A stretch of DNA of 64,000 nucleotides from JALZHR01 sp036388475 (GCA_036388475.1 DASVRT010000016.1:1-64000); one strand, 5' to 3'; positions 10,801 through 20,304 are shown, counted from the stretch's first letter. A program made the numbers and translations. The notes: generated by a model from the letters alone, not told the origin.

Positions 10801-13800
10801 GATTGGAGACAGTGGTCTGAACTCTGCCGAAGGCGTTGCCGAAGGCATCCACCACCAGGGTTTGAATCGAGTAATTGTCGCCAATCGAGGCGTAGCGATT
10901 CTGCTCGACACTGCTCTGGTTTTCAGTAGCGAGCTTGTAAAGCGGGACGGATAATCGCCATTGCTGGTCGGTATCCGTCTCATCCTGCTTTTGCGGACCG
11001 GAAGGAACCGACAAATTGCTGGCGATGAAGCCGGAACTGGCGGGGACTTGATAGGCTACCAAGCTGTAGAGCTGCGCCAGTTTATCCGGTATAGTCGTTT
11101 CGCCGGGCTCTTTTCGGGTCAATTCGACACCAGCCGAGCCTGCCGCCGTCGAGACATAGGATGTTTCGTTTTGAGCCTCGGTCGTCTCGGCGTAATAAAG
11201 CTGTCCCTCGACAGTGTTGTCGAGCACCACCGCATTGACGTAACGTTCGAGCGAGAATTCATCGGAGGCGGCAGGCACGTCCAGTTCAAACAGGAACGTA
11301 ACCGGCGCGAAGGTCTGGTTTCCGAATAATTCGGTTGGCAGGCTCTTTCCGTCCGCGGTCTCATAGGTCAGGAAATATCCCGTCTGGTTGGTAACGCTGC
11401 TTTGCTCAAGGATTTGAAGAAATCCGTAAGGATCGCCGGTATCAGCGCCGACCTGCGTCGTATGAGTTTCCTCTTCTGCCATCGCCATAAGTGTCGGCGG
11501 AGGCACGGATTGGGTGGTCGTATTGGTGCGCAACACGAAAAGCTGTCCGGACGGCGGATTCGTCGTAATCGGGAATGAGATTAAGCCCGAAGTGTCGCTC
11601 GACTGCTGGTAAAGAAGCTTAATTGATTTGACGAGCGAAGAATTGCCGCCGAGCGCCGCCAGTAAATCCCGCATCGCGTTCTGCACGGTCAAATCGGCGG
11701 CTCCCAGCGCATATGTATTCGGGAGATACGCATCGCCGCCGAGCGGAACCTTGCGGACGGTCATCTCGACGGACAGCGCCCATCTGACATCTGCCGAAGG
11801 CACCGGATTCGTCTCAAGGTCATAGGCTTTTGTAGTCTCGCGGCTGAGAAGCTTGACCTTCAGCGGCGAGCTTGCCTTGAGCGCATCGCTCATTGCTTTT
11901 GAGAACGGGCGAAGCGTTGTTGCCTTTCCGCCGGACGGCGTCCAGGTAATCGGATTGGCGAGCGAGAACGCCTGCGGACCGGTTTGCAGGACGGGAATCG
12001 ACGTCGGCGTTCCGGGCAGGTCGATTGTCGTGCCGACGATTTCGTAAGGAGTTACGTCGCTGTTTAACAGCGTCCATTTAGCGTCGACGCTGACCCAGGT
12101 TTGATTATTGTCTCCGACCAGATTGATTACATACTGCTTGCCGTCGGTAAAGTTGCCGACCGGAAATTCCTGCCAAACCAGCGCGTAGAGAGGATTCGTC
12201 GGCTGGAGCGAGCCTTCGGGCAATTCCATACCGGCGGTTTCCGGCAGTCTCAATCCGCTTCGGAAGAACTGCGACATCTGCCCGGCGACGTTTCTGATTT
12301 GACCGCTCTTTACTGCGGCGATGTAGATGTCGCTGAGCTTGCCGCTTTCCGATTCGTCGTTTTGCATCTGCGTCAGCAAGGCGTTGACCGTCGAGCGAAC
12401 GAGCGCCTGAAACCAGTCGAGAAACACCGATTGAATTAACGGAATCGTAGCGACATCGGCTGCCAGCAGGTTCTCGCTGTCTCCGCCGGAAGTGATGTTG
12501 GTATAAAGCTGGGCAAAATATTCCTGAAGCTCGTTTTGCGTCCACTGCTCCGACACGTTGCTTTTATTCTGAAAAACGTAGCTGAGCTCCGCGCCGCGCC
12601 CGGACGTATTCAGTCCCAGAAACGGCAGCATCGGGAAAATCGTGGCGTATTTGGTTTCCTTGTCCGCGTTGGTCGTCTTGCCGTCGTCCGGCGGCACGCT
12701 GGTGATGGATAAGGCAAACATCTTACCGAGTCCTTCGATGAGAGTCGTATAATCCAGACCGCCGACGAGTTTGTCCGGGTCTTGATTGAGCGCGTCGATT
12801 TGTTCCTGCGTGACGGTGTCGCTCCAGCTCGCCAATCCCAGGCTGGCGTTCAGCGCCCAGGCGACGGTTTGTGCCGCGACATTCTCGAACGATTTAAACT
12901 GGCTGGGCGTGGTAACGCTCTCGGTGTCGTTAACATATTCCATCGTCAGCGAAACGACGAACCACGGCTCGCCCGCGGCGCTCGGGTCTGACCAGACCGA
13001 CGTAATTTCGGGCGTCATCCATGTTCCCAAATTATTCGTCAGACCGTTTTGCAACGGGTAATCCGGATTCCACAAAGTAGTTTCCAATGCTGCCCATTCG
13101 GCGCTGTAAAGAAGCCTTTCGACCGAATTTGAATTGTTCGAATTCAGCAGCTTCCACTCGAACCGGAAGCTGGCTTTGAAAGAGAAGCTGACTTTGATTG
13201 AGAAAAGCCCCAAATCGATTTTGACTTTGACGCTGACGCTGACGCTGGCTTCGACATAGAGAAGAATATCGCCGCCCATTCCACTTTCGAGAAGCAGCTG
13301 TATCCCAATCGACGCCTGTATCTGCACGTTGACGCTCGCCTTGATAATGGCAAAATCGACGGTTCCGTAAAGCTCGCCGATAACGCCGAATTGCCCCTGC
13401 AAGGACAACGCTTTCGGGTCGGTCAGCCACTTCACGACGTCTTCAGTGCCGTTGTAAGCGTAGTAGCCGATTTTGCCTTCGACGATGCCGAAGAAAGTCA
13501 GGCTTACGCCCGCCTTGAACGGACCGGAGGTGAAATCTTTCCCGACGCCCAGTCGCGCGCCGAATCCGGCGGCTAAAATCATGTCGTATTTATTCGTGAA
13601 CGTGTCGTCCGTCGCCGAACTGAGCTTTGCGATGTAGAAGCCGCCCGAGCCGGTGACGGGAATCGGTCCGACGAATGCCTCGACGCGGAAGCAAACCGTC
13701 CAATCGTCATTAGCAGGGAAGCCGAGGTCGATTTTGAAATCGCTGTTGGTATAGATGCTCAGTTTCAGCGCCGGCAGCGTGATGCTCGCCGCGCCCGCCT

Positions 13801-16800
13801 GAAAAGTCCGCAGAGTGTCCGGCAGCGTGAAGTTGATGAAGAACAAGCCGACATTGTCGTTGACCTTCGTATATGTGATTTCAAAGCTCAGTCCCTTGAG
13901 CGCATCCTGCGTAATGTAAATCTTCAATGAATAAAACGGCGTGGAATCGTAGAACACGAAGCCCAGACCGACGATGTCGAGCAGAACGAAATTGGCGACG
14001 ACCATCCAACCGCCGTCGGGCTTGTAGACATCGCCGTATTTTCCCGAGTTGACCGCCGTCCAGAAGTCGGTGCGAACGTATTCCAGGAACTCGTCGAAAT
14101 TGGTCGGATTTTCATCGGGTCCGACTCGCTGTCCGACGCCCAGATATTCGAGGTCGAACACCTTCGAGCCGCCGTCGTCGCCGTTTTCCGCGCCTTTGAG
14201 CTGCCGGGCAGCATCAATCGGACTATTCATCGACACGGCGAGCGCTTTTTCTTCTTCGGCTTCTTTATTAAACGCGGCAAGCCAACCAATCTTATTTTCG
14301 CCTTTAGTGGGAGCAAACAGGGCAAAGTCGAAGAAGATATTTCCCGGCGGCATCCGCGTCCCCAGCACTTCCATATAGGAATTGTAAAAGGCGAGCACCA
14401 GCAGCTTGTCTTCGGTGTCCTGAGTCCATTTAAGCTGAAACTGCTCGATAAAAATCTTCAGCACGCCTTCGATATTAAGTTCGAGCTTGCCGTCGGCTTC
14501 GGGCATCTGCACGCCGAAAATCAGCGCGTTGGGCTTGCTGCCCGACGGCGGCTGCCAGCCTAAAAATATGCTGAACTTGAACGCGGACAAATCGCCCACC
14601 AGCGCGCCCAGACTGCCGAGTTCCAAATCGAATATCAACCCGAAATTAAAAGTCGAACTGGCTGGCGGCTGCGATTGCGGAGTAATGCCGAGAGTTTCGA
14701 GGCTGATTTCAAAATAGTCGAGCTCGGAAATCGACTGACCGTTTTCGGAGTAAAGGAAACTCTGAAGCTTGAAGGGCAGCAGCGCCAGCATGCTGTCGTC
14801 GTCGGTGCGCTGCTCGGTCTCGCCAAAGTCGAAGCGGAGATTTCCCGGCGCGAACTTGAGGGCGAGGTCGCTGGTTTCGGGCGGCTTGCCGCCGGTATAA
14901 GTCGTCAGCAGGTAACTCATCTCGATACCGAGGTCGGCGAACGAGAGCTTCTCGAAGCTGAACATATCGAGAAATTCCAGCTTGTTGAATTCCATGCTTC
15001 CCCAGATGGCAAAGCGCGAGCTGATTTTGCTCGTTGCGCCGCTGTCCGCGCCGTCGCCTGCTGTATTTCCCGTCGCCGTGTCTTCCGTCGCCGAAAACTG
15101 CACCTTTTCAAAGATAATGTTCTTTAGATAAGTGTTATCGTCGTAGGTAAATTCGTAGGTTTTCTCCGCCACGAACGAGTATGTCTGCGCGCCGTCGTGC
15201 TCGGAATAGCTGCCCTTGATTTTGATGATGTTGTCTTCGTCGTCCGCCTCGCTATTGCCGGCGCTGTCGCCCAAATTGACGGCGACGGCGAACAGGTTAT
15301 TGACGGTTAAATCGACCTCGGCTTCAAAGCTGGTCAGCGCGTTGTTTTCAAAAAGCGCGCGGAGATAGATAACCTTGAAGCCGTAATAATCCAAGCCCGC
15401 AGCCTCGCCGTAGATAGCGGGCATCATCCTTTCGTCCGGCTCCATCGTCCGAACGCTTAAAGAAGTGTTGGAGGTTGAGTCGTCCTCATAATCCACGAGC
15501 GCAAAGACCGAGCTGGAATCGAGCGTGACAGTCTCGCTGTTGCCCGTATCGCTGATATTTACGCCGACGTGATGCGCGCGGAAAGCGGCGAGGTTACTGG
15601 TTCCGTCTTCTTTTATCATTCCGCCGAGCAGCGCCCGAATCACGGGCGGCAGGTCATCGAGCTTAAGCGCCGTGTTGATTGCCAGCAGTCCGGCAAAGGC
15701 TGGGTCGTTGACGACGGTATTGAAGTTTGCGTAAACCGAATCCATACCGGCGCTTTCGGCATCATCGATGATTTTTTGAAGCTGCGCCTGTCGCTCGGAA
15801 GGAGCGCTGGAGAAGGTCGTTGCGTCTGCCCACAGCGATTGGTCATCGACCAGTTCCTTGATGCTCTTATCCCTGAAAAACTTGAGCAGGAGAATCGGCG
15901 GCACGCCGTCCGGGTCCTGACCTTGAAGCTGAAGGTCGAAAAACCAATCGGATAATTCGACGGTGGCGTCCGTATCGCCAAACGTAAACAGCTTTTGCGC
16001 GCCGGAGTTGTTCTGGTCGATGACCAGAAATATCTGATTTTGATACAACGCCGAGCGAAGCTCGTCCTGCATATCTTCAAACCGGAGAACCTTGTCTTTT
16101 TTCGAGCCGCTGACGGCAAACTGCGTGTTCATCCAGACATTGCTGTTCTGGTCAAAGCCTCCGATTAAGCCGAGCGGCGTCATGCTGTTGACGAGCGTGC
16201 CCGCATCTTCCGCGAGTGTTCTACCGACTTGCGGAGCGAAACTCTTGTTCTCGCTTAAGGACTTGAGGACGAGTCGTCGCTGAGGATTGATGCCCTTGGT
16301 TTCCATCAACTGAAACTCGTTGACCGCAGAGTCGTCGGATGTCGAAATCCCGCCGTAGGGAACCATCGGCACGAGCGGTGTCGGAGTCGCCGCAGTTTCG
16401 AGCGCGATTGCCGGGTCTTGCGCCGGATAGACGGGTATCTTCCTGAACGAAAGCTGATAGGCTGTATAACCGTTAGCTGCGCCGTCTCCCGTTTGTCCGT
16501 TGTTCTGGTAGATCGGGCTTCCCTGCGGCTGGCTGTAATAGATATTCTGAGCTGCTGTCGAAGCAGATAGTCCTAACCAGGAAGTCGTCGCGTCCTCGGT
16601 CAGGTAGACGACTCCGTTTTCGGCGGTCGCCGGAATATTAACGCGATAAGCGGCATTTCCGGGAACAAAGCGCAAGGTGTCTCCGCGTGAGAACGTAAAG
16701 GTCTCTGTCGCCGAGTAAGCGCAGAGCAGTTCGCCTTCATCAGTCGTTCCCGTCATTCCAACCGTAAAGGAACCATATGGGGTCAGGTAATAGGCGGCGT

Positions 16801-17713
16801 TGTCGTCTACCTGATTCACCGGGCGATTGCTGAATACGAAGCGCGATGAGATTCCGTCCGGGTCCGAAGCCCCGTCCAGCGGAGATAATATAATTTGGCG
16901 ACCGATGGACGACGAGAACGCGGTCTTGAGGTCTTTGTCGTTCAGTTTGAAATATGTGCGCTGCGCGTCGAGGAACAACGCCGGATCGAGGTACGTCGTG
17001 ACCGAAATCTCCTCGGCTGTCCCGCCGGCAATGAAATTTGGATAGCGCAAGACTGTCAATCCGCCTCCATTGTTCGGCGGTGCGAAATACATCGGACCGG
17101 TTTCAAACGCGGACTGGTCATCCAGACTCAGCGCCAGTTCAGTCACCAATGCGCCCGGAGTCGGACCGCTGACCGGAATCTTTAAATCACTCAACGGAAT
17201 AATTTTACGAGCGCCGGCTCCGCCGGGCGCCGCCATCCACGCTATGCTGTCAACGTCTCCGGACGAAACCCTGGCAATCTTGAAAGTTGAAGCCGCATCG
17301 TCGAACGTCGCGCTGACTAAACCCTGAATCGCCGTCACATTGAGGCTGATGTTTCGGAACTGGAAGTTGTTGCCGATCGACAGAGCCTGAGAGTTGCCGC
17401 TTCCCGTCACGCTCAGGAAGCCGAGTCCGCCGCCCTGCGCGTCAAAGAAACCGAAGCGGCGGTTGCTGCTCGTCATCTGCGACGACAGTTTGGAAATAAA
17501 TTGGCTCCAACCGCTGCCCCGCTGCGCCGCGGGAAAGAATACATAGTAACCCTGATTTGAATTCCACGTGGTGTTCAGAGGTATAGACTGACCGAGAATA
17601 TTTATCCAATTCTTATTGGGGATAAAACCCCAGACGGCATTATCCGCTTGAAGGGCAGCATCGAAGTAGATACTTGTGGTTGAACTTGTGCCTGACAGTT
17701 TGTTGAGTTGCAT
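7826..17713 (-). CDS. Giant protein of unknown function (3295 aa)
   Basis: I do not recognise a family. The frame is open for 9.9 kb without interruption and has normal coding texture. No signal peptide or clear membrane helix is seen. The protein is acidic, cysteine-poor and rich in Ser, Thr, Asp and Gly. Residues about 1236-1525 alternate small and hydrophobic residues with many Gly (GFGARLGVGKDF, SVSVKVKIDLGLFSIKVSFS), as expected for extended beta-sheet. The rest mixes beta-rich and loop-rich parts. No catalytic motif, RHS repeat, or secretion signal of the type I class was found. Two paralogous 250-aa genes and a sigma factor lie just upstream on the same strand, with only 131 bp to the nearest, so an operon is likely. 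Size and neighbours suggest a structural or surface-acting role; this is inference. Only a weak purine-rich ribosome site (GAAGAAAG) precedes the ATG. Confidence 0.85.
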   Translation of the reverse strand: MQLNKLSGTSSTTSIYFDAALQADNAVWGFIPNKNWINILGQSIPLNTTWNSNQGYYVFFPAAQRGSGWSQFISKLSSQMTSSNRRFGFFDAQGGGLGFLSVTGSGNSQALSIGNNFQFRNISLNVTAIQGLVSATFDDAASTFKIARVSSGDVDSIAWMAAPGGAGARKIIPLSDLKIPVSGPTPGALVTELALSLDDQSAFETGPMYFAPPNNGGGLTVLRYPNFIAGGTAEEISVTTYLDPALFLDAQRTYFKLNDKDLKTAFSSSIGRQIILSPLDGASDPDGISSRFVFSNRPVNQVDDNAAYYLTPYGSFTVGMTGTTDEGELLCAYSATETFTFSRGDTLRFVPGNAAYRVNIPATAENGVVYLTEDATTSWLGLSASTAAQNIYYSQPQGSPIYQNNGQTGDGAANGYTAYQLSFRKIPVYPAQDPAIALETAATPTPLVPMVPYGGISTSDDSAVNEFQLMETKGINPQRRLVLKSLSENKSFAPQVGRTLAEDAGTLVNSMTPLGLIGGFDQNSNVWMNTQFAVSGSKKDKVLRFEDMQDELRSALYQNQIFLVIDQNNSGAQKLFTFGDTDATVELSDWFFDLQLQGQDPDGVPPILLLKFFRDKSIKELVDDQSLWADATTFSSAPSERQAQLQKIIDDAESAGMDSVYANFNTVVNDPAFAGLLAINTALKLDDLPPVIRALLGGMIKEDGTSNLAAFRAHHVGVNISDTGNSETVTLDSSSVFALVDYEDDSTSNTSLSVRTMEPDERMMPAIYGEAAGLDYYGFKVIYLRALFENNALTSFEAEVDLTVNNLFAVAVNLGDSAGNSEADDEDNIIKIKGSYSEHDGAQTYSFVAEKTYEFTYDDNTYLKNIIFEKVQFSATEDTATGNTAGDGADSGATSKISSRFAIWGSMEFNKLEFLDMFSFEKLSFADLGIEMSYLLTTYTGGKPPETSDLALKFAPGNLRFDFGETEQRTDDDSMLALLPFKLQSFLYSENGQSISELDYFEISLETLGITPQSQPPASSTFNFGLIFDLELGSLGALVGDLSAFKFSIFLGWQPPSGSKPNALIFGVQMPEADGKLELNIEGVLKIFIEQFQLKWTQDTEDKLLVLAFYNSYMEVLGTRMPPGNIFFDFALFAPTKGENKIGWLAAFNKEAEEEKALAVSMNSPIDAARQLKGAENGDDGGSKVFDLEYLGVGQRVGPDENPTNFDEFLEYVRTDFWTAVNSGKYGDVYKPDGGWMVVANFVLLDIVGLGFVFYDSTPFYSLKIYITQDALKGLSFEITYTKVNDNVGLFFINFTLPDTLRTFQAGAASITLPALKLSIYTNSDFKIDLGFPANDDWTVCFRVEAFVGPIPVTGSGGFYIAKLSSATDDTFTNKYDMILAAGFGARLGVGKDFTSGPFKAGVSLTFFGIVEGKIGYYAYNGTEDVVKWLTDPKALSLQGQFGVIGELYGTVDFAIIKASVNVQIQASIGIQLLLESGMGGDILLYVEASVSVSVKVKIDLGLFSIKVSFSFKASFRFEWKLLNSNNSNSVERLLYSAEWAALETTLWNPDYPLQNGLTNNLGTWMTPEITSVWSDPSAAGEPWFVVSLTMEYVNDTESVTTPSQFKSFENVAAQTVAWALNASLGLASWSDTVTQEQIDALNQDPDKLVGGLDYTTLIEGLGKMFALSITSVPPDDGKTTNADKETKYATIFPMLPFLGLNTSGRGAELSYVFQNKSNVSEQWTQNELQEYFAQLYTNITSGGDSENLLAADVATIPLIQSVFLDWFQALVRSTVNALLTQMQNDESESGKLSDIYIAAVKSGQIRNVAGQMSQFFRSGLRLPETAGMELPEGSLQPTNPLYALVWQEFPVGNFTDGKQYVINLVGDNNQTWVSVDAKWTLLNSDVTPYEIVGTTIDLPGTPTSIPVLQTGPQAFSLANPITWTPSGGKATTLRPFSKAMSDALKASSPLKVKLLSRETTKAYDLETNPVPSADVRWALSVEMTVRKVPLGGDAYLPNTYALGAADLTVQNAMRDLLAALGGNSSLVKSIKLLYQQSSDTSGLISFPITTNPPSGQLFVLRTNTTTQSVPPPTLMAMAEEETHTTQVGADTGDPYGFLQILEQSSVTNQTGYFLTYETADGKSLPTELFGNQTFAPVTFLFELDVPAASDEFSLERYVNAVVLDNTVEGQLYYAETTEAQNETSYVSTAAGSAGVELTRKEPGETTIPDKLAQLYSLVAYQVPASSGFIASNLSVPSGPQKQDETDTDQQWRLSVPLYKLATENQSSVEQNRYASIGDNYSIQTLVVDAFGNAFGRVQTTVSNQPNLYFDDLIPMGNWTGVRSIFNFQAWSSPTDNTVCNSLTTGSSTVGGTPQANKFSVYLCPSKDALPAPGSQSADATASLYRTIIDQLTPDDVLLFVTTNLNSTNSDIDLSADQKKAVLDMLGSIGNYLEDGTGTLSGVTLTVTVPGSSDALALVFEIQADFGIRRTKNVSPEVADYPNAFRATTNVPPQSDVDLNDLAADFSTAFAAFGLATGPADATDVSVGMPMLEDASDNAASTSQPKGLWAVSKKVTDLTLSSTVRYYLAPKPLDTSLRSGTVSMPNDLTALSGLPDKRTFNDVDLDDIARTAFAAVDAALGAESASNMFQKSQDLYSQVAYAREDIADRYADNEVTWLLQDSAYMGDASDLCQGQDQMAQQMRAALSSAYAVNTIVQTKVAFNQPLPSNMGNRLQLFGQMQRPTDGTVSEDAGGFGLGTARVDVPSGNGGQATTTTFLYGVTDQKIENNRYQEFPLEWAVSHLQVFLEDRVIDYCEHGEAAPPSIWLQLINSFPSPPKMGDTIIPLAYREYPTPPTMIVQTAKRDTDDTGTTLADQTRWIYTSTYQARLSAADEITLQLIYNTGGSTESVDMFKTGEEDAEKTYTLFEALTRFQSGYQILQPQMSPITKDTPIDVLTAFATLVTQLANNSDWMPKSEMLTGSGAPVFTLEQDIVTDRKNDDSDERLITLTPDPLALPPNPWVGDKCITALDPATMKPYPDEQESCSTPGQKIVTHAYTPVPPPTSNFVTHQVKVKGLTTLLYENGNSGIGVRRNASLYPDDTVLSNTEFIYQTPIVALTNPLTPFVDNPTPVAIYPAVVNQTNLDLGDYVRLTLEAMMGLTETNAELLTQSEGTTDLANRRLKIDARYGFPIGSPSGSSLETDYFLPLYPAILVRSFDLPVDGLQEELTKWVGKSGDSGTSGIKPYSAVLADWLQNSDLALGQPTSPDAPPKGAILVLDVTLYSQLNSGTNQLPLLRLSDLRLDLSVVAAPGSSV

Positions 17714-17844
17714 AATAATATTCTTTCTTCTTTAAATTGTTTTTTCAGTTCATAGCCAAGCGGCGACGGGTTGCGCCTGCCGTCTCGCTCGCGTAGCGAA
17801 GCTGCTGTTCATTACCTGATATATTTGCCGGTTATCTTCGACAT

Positions 17845-18606
17845 TCAAATATCGTCCGATAAACTCAAGGGCATCTCGTCGTTCAACGAAAGTAGTTGAA
17901 GGGCAATCTGGGCGTTTTGGGAGTTTTGTTTGTTGTCCGCGTTCATCCACACCCAGGTTTCTCCGTTTCCCTGAATATTGGCGTCGTAACTTTGATAAGT
18001 GTTCTGGTCGATTACGACTGTCCCGGCTGCATTGGCTGTCGGACCAAATATACTTACCTGCCCATCCGCTATTCCGGAGCCCAGGTTTACCACGATGACC
18101 GTTGCGGCGCTCTGGAGTATCTGCAAACAAATGAACTGGGTAAATTGGTTCTGAATCTTGACGCTCCTCCATCCGGAGTAGGATTGCGTGTAATAGCGAT
18201 CATATTTGGCGAAGGACTGGAATTGACCGTCGCCCGGAAGCACGGCATTATTCAGTCCCTCCGTATTCAGGGGCATCGAAACGCTGACAATGAACGCCGT
18301 GACGCCGGCTGTCGTGCCCGCGCTTAAAGAGATGGAAACGAAATCGGTATCGGCGCCCGAGACGAATACGAAATTCGCCGGAGCGCCGTCGCTCGTGCTG
18401 CCGCGCACAGTCACCTTCGATGGCGGAACATCATTGCTCCAAACCACCGTCACCACCGCATCCACGTCAATCTGCGAGGTATTGTAGAGCAAGAGCGCAT
18501 AAAGCTGATCTTTTACTAAATTCTCGCACTTCGCGGTTTGCCCGGCGGATAAGACTATTAACCTTCCATCATCCCAGTTGACTGGCTCTGTAGCGGACAA
18601 GCTCAT
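17845..18606 (-). CDS. Unknown protein, paralog A of the giant-gene cluster
   Basis: A 253-aa protein with no signal peptide, no membrane segment and a beta-rich pattern. It is a clear paralog of the next gene upstream (18678-19409). Both share the order GQTA-C-L-QLYA, VWSN--PP--VTV-G, FVSG(A/S)DT, VSMP(L/I)(N/D)T-G, a KY-RYY segment, and a C-terminal GNG--WVW(M/L)NAD box. Family and function are not recognised. It may be a repeated structural subunit partnered with the giant protein 131 bp downstream; that is an inference from order and pairing. No good ribosome site precedes the ATG; instead an inverted repeat (18611-18618 with 18639-18646) occupies the leader, which could affect translation. 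Confidence 0.8.
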   Translation of the reverse strand: MSLSATEPVNWDDGRLIVLSAGQTAKCENLVKDQLYALLLYNTSQIDVDAVVTVVWSNDVPPSKVTVRGSTSDGAPANFVFVSGADTDFVSISLSAGTTAGVTAFIVSVSMPLNTEGLNNAVLPGDGQFQSFAKYDRYYTQSYSGWRSVKIQNQFTQFICLQILQSAATVIVVNLGSGIADGQVSIFGPTANAAGTVVIDQNTYQSYDANIQGNGETWVWMNADNKQNSQNAQIALQLLSLNDEMPLSLSDDI

Positions 18607-18610
18607 AATT

Positions 18611-18646
18611 GGGCGGTCTTTTATTTACAGCAGTACTCGACCGCCC
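18611..18646 (-). promoter_or_regulatory. Inverted repeat in the spacer between the two paralogs
   Basis: GGGCGGTC at 18611-18618 pairs perfectly with GACCGCCC at 18639-18646 across 20 nt. It fills most of the 71-bp gap between the paralogs, immediately upstream of the start of paralog A. There is no T-run after it on the minus strand, so an mRNA-stability hairpin, partial attenuator or translation control element is more likely than a full terminator. Confidence 0.45.
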
Positions 18647-18677
18647 AGGTAGTCATACCTTTGTTTCGGCAGTCGCT

Positions 18678-19409
18678 CTAGCTGAGTGACTGAAGTGAAA
18701 TCGTCGCTTGCGATGAATCCTGTTCGCTGTCTGCATTCAGCCAGACCCATTGCTGTCCGTTACCCTGAAAGTTTCCCGTGATGCTCTGGATTTGCACCGC
18801 GTTGATGGAAACGACACCGGAAGAAGCCGTCGGACCCATTTTCACTACCTGCCCGCTCAAAAGCCCGTTTGAAGATTCGTTAACGACGTAGACAACCGCC
18901 TTCGATTCAGTAAATTGAACCGATATAAACTGCGTGATTGTACTGACAATCGTAAGCGCCTGCCAGCTCGACGGCGGCACGGCATAGTATCGACCGTACT
19001 TGTTAAACGGGTTCACGCTTCCGTCGTTCGGCAAGGGCGAGTTGTAAGCCATACCCGTCGTATCAATCGGCATGCTGACGCTTCCGAGCCAGAGGTCAAT
19101 CTGGGCGATGCCGGCGTTAGTTCCGAGCGAAACGCTGACGGTCTGGGTATCGGAGCCGGATACAAAAGCGAGCGAGGCAAGTCCGGCGTTGGCGGTTGTT
19201 CCGGGCACCGTCACGCTGACCGGCGGCTGGCTGTTGCTCCAAACGATATTAACGGTGCCGTTTGTATCGTTCTGCGTCGAGTTATACATAAAAATCGCGT
19301 AAAGCTGACCGGGATTCAGGGTCGTGCAGGTCGCCGTCTGTCCGGCTTGAAGGGTGATTCTCTGACCACCATTCCAATTCATTGCGCCTTCGGCAATCGA
19401 AGTTAACAT
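18678..19409 (-). CDS. Unknown protein, paralog B of the giant-gene cluster
   Basis: A 243-aa paralog of the 253-aa protein downstream, with the same conserved boxes: GQTATCTTL, QLYAIFMYNSTQ, VWSNSQPP, SVSMPIDTTG, KYGRYYA and GNGQQWVWLNAD. It has no signal peptide and is rich in Ser, Thr, Gly and Val, suggesting a beta-sandwich. A strong AGGAG at 19419-19423, 9 nt before the ATG, implies good translation, unlike paralog A. It is the first of three same-strand genes leading to the giant protein and lies downstream of the sigma-factor gene. Function unknown; a subunit or adaptor role is a guess. Confidence 0.8.
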   Translation of the reverse strand: MLTSIAEGAMNWNGGQRITLQAGQTATCTTLNPGQLYAIFMYNSTQNDTNGTVNIVWSNSQPPVSVTVPGTTANAGLASLAFVSGSDTQTVSVSLGTNAGIAQIDLWLGSVSMPIDTTGMAYNSPLPNDGSVNPFNKYGRYYAVPPSSWQALTIVSTITQFISVQFTESKAVVYVVNESSNGLLSGQVVKMGPTASSGVVSINAVQIQSITGNFQGNGQQWVWLNADSEQDSSQATISLQSLS

Positions 19410-19423
19410 AATTATATTCTCCT

Positions 19424-19731
19424 AGTTTGTTTAATTATCGGTAGTGAACTGAAAGTAATATCAGCAGACGGATTTTGCCCGGTCGGAGATATCATCGGCA
19501 GCGGCGCGGCTAATCGACGGGTTTGGGTGTCGGGAGTTTTTCCTAATCCTGAAGAGACTTAGGACGTATTTGACCATATTCCGCATGAGCAATCGCAAAG
19601 CTATTAACAGAAAGTTCCAAAGGAACAAAACCTATCAAAGCACTACTTTCAGCATATGTTCCAACTACTCTAATCCTAATTGCAGCGACTGCGTCATTTT
19701 ATAACCAGCCGTCAAAAAAAAATTTCGTGCT
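19424..19731. other. Leader region between sigma-factor gene and paralog B
   Basis: About 310 bp with no credible gene. It carries only a short hairpin (GTTCC/GGAAC at 19614-19626). A nine-T run lies on the minus strand just after the sigma-factor stop, without a strong stem. I found no convincing -35/-10 pair; if the sigma factor drives its own cluster, its target promoter should be sought here. Confidence 0.4.
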
Positions 19732-20304
19732 TCATAAAAGGGCGCGCAAATGCAGCAGCGCAGCCCGCTTGCGTTTGTTGACGGCTGGCTGGCTGATTTG
19801 CATCTCGGCGGCAATGTCGGTTTCCGTGCGTTGCTGCAAGAAAATTTGGTCGATGAGCCAACGCTCCGCTCCGGAGAGATATTCAAGCGCGCGGTCGAGA
19901 CACTCGAAAGCCGATTGGGAAGAGCGCGTAGTCGGGTCTGCGTCTATAAGTTTCTCGATTATTTCCGTGTCCGACAACACCATTCCCAGCGCAAATCGCC
20001 ACTCCTGGCGATAGCGCGTAAGCGTCCGCGCCTGGATGCGGGAACTGACGAACTCGGCAAGCGAAACGCCGCGCGACGGGTCGAAGTCCTGCTTAGCCTG
20101 CCACGCCGACGATATTGCTATCGCCAGAAACTCGTCGCACCAATCGCTGAAAGACCAGTTCGGCGGTTTGCGCCAGAAGCGGATGCGGTTAGAACCGTAC
20201 CTGAAACCATCGGCTACATCTTTCCCCATCGTTGCTATAATTTCATCCAAATTAGACTGCCCGGAAATAATAAGACTGCTATTAGCAGGCTTTTCATCAG
20301 TCAT
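19732..20304 (-). CDS. Small sigma-70 family RNA polymerase sigma factor
   Basis: A 190-aa protein with sigma-70 region 2 features at about residues 60-103 (FDPSRG at 74-79, then RIQARTLTRYR) and a C-terminal helix-turn-helix at about 160-185 (TETDIAAEMQISQPAVNKR) like region 4. The size fits an ECF-like or short sigma factor; no anti-sigma gene is adjacent. The ATG is supported by AAAGAGG at 20309-20315. A small hairpin (CCTTGC/GCAAGG, 20325-20339) lies in the leader. It sits at the head of the same-strand block containing both paralogs and the giant gene, so it probably directs their expression. That target is inferred from position only. Confidence 0.85.
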   Translation of the reverse strand: MTDEKPANSSLIISGQSNLDEIIATMGKDVADGFRYGSNRIRFWRKPPNWSFSDWCDEFLAIAISSAWQAKQDFDPSRGVSLAEFVSSRIQARTLTRYRQEWRFALGMVLSDTEIIEKLIDADPTTRSSQSAFECLDRALEYLSGAERWLIDQIFLQQRTETDIAAEMQISQPAVNKRKRAALLHLRALL

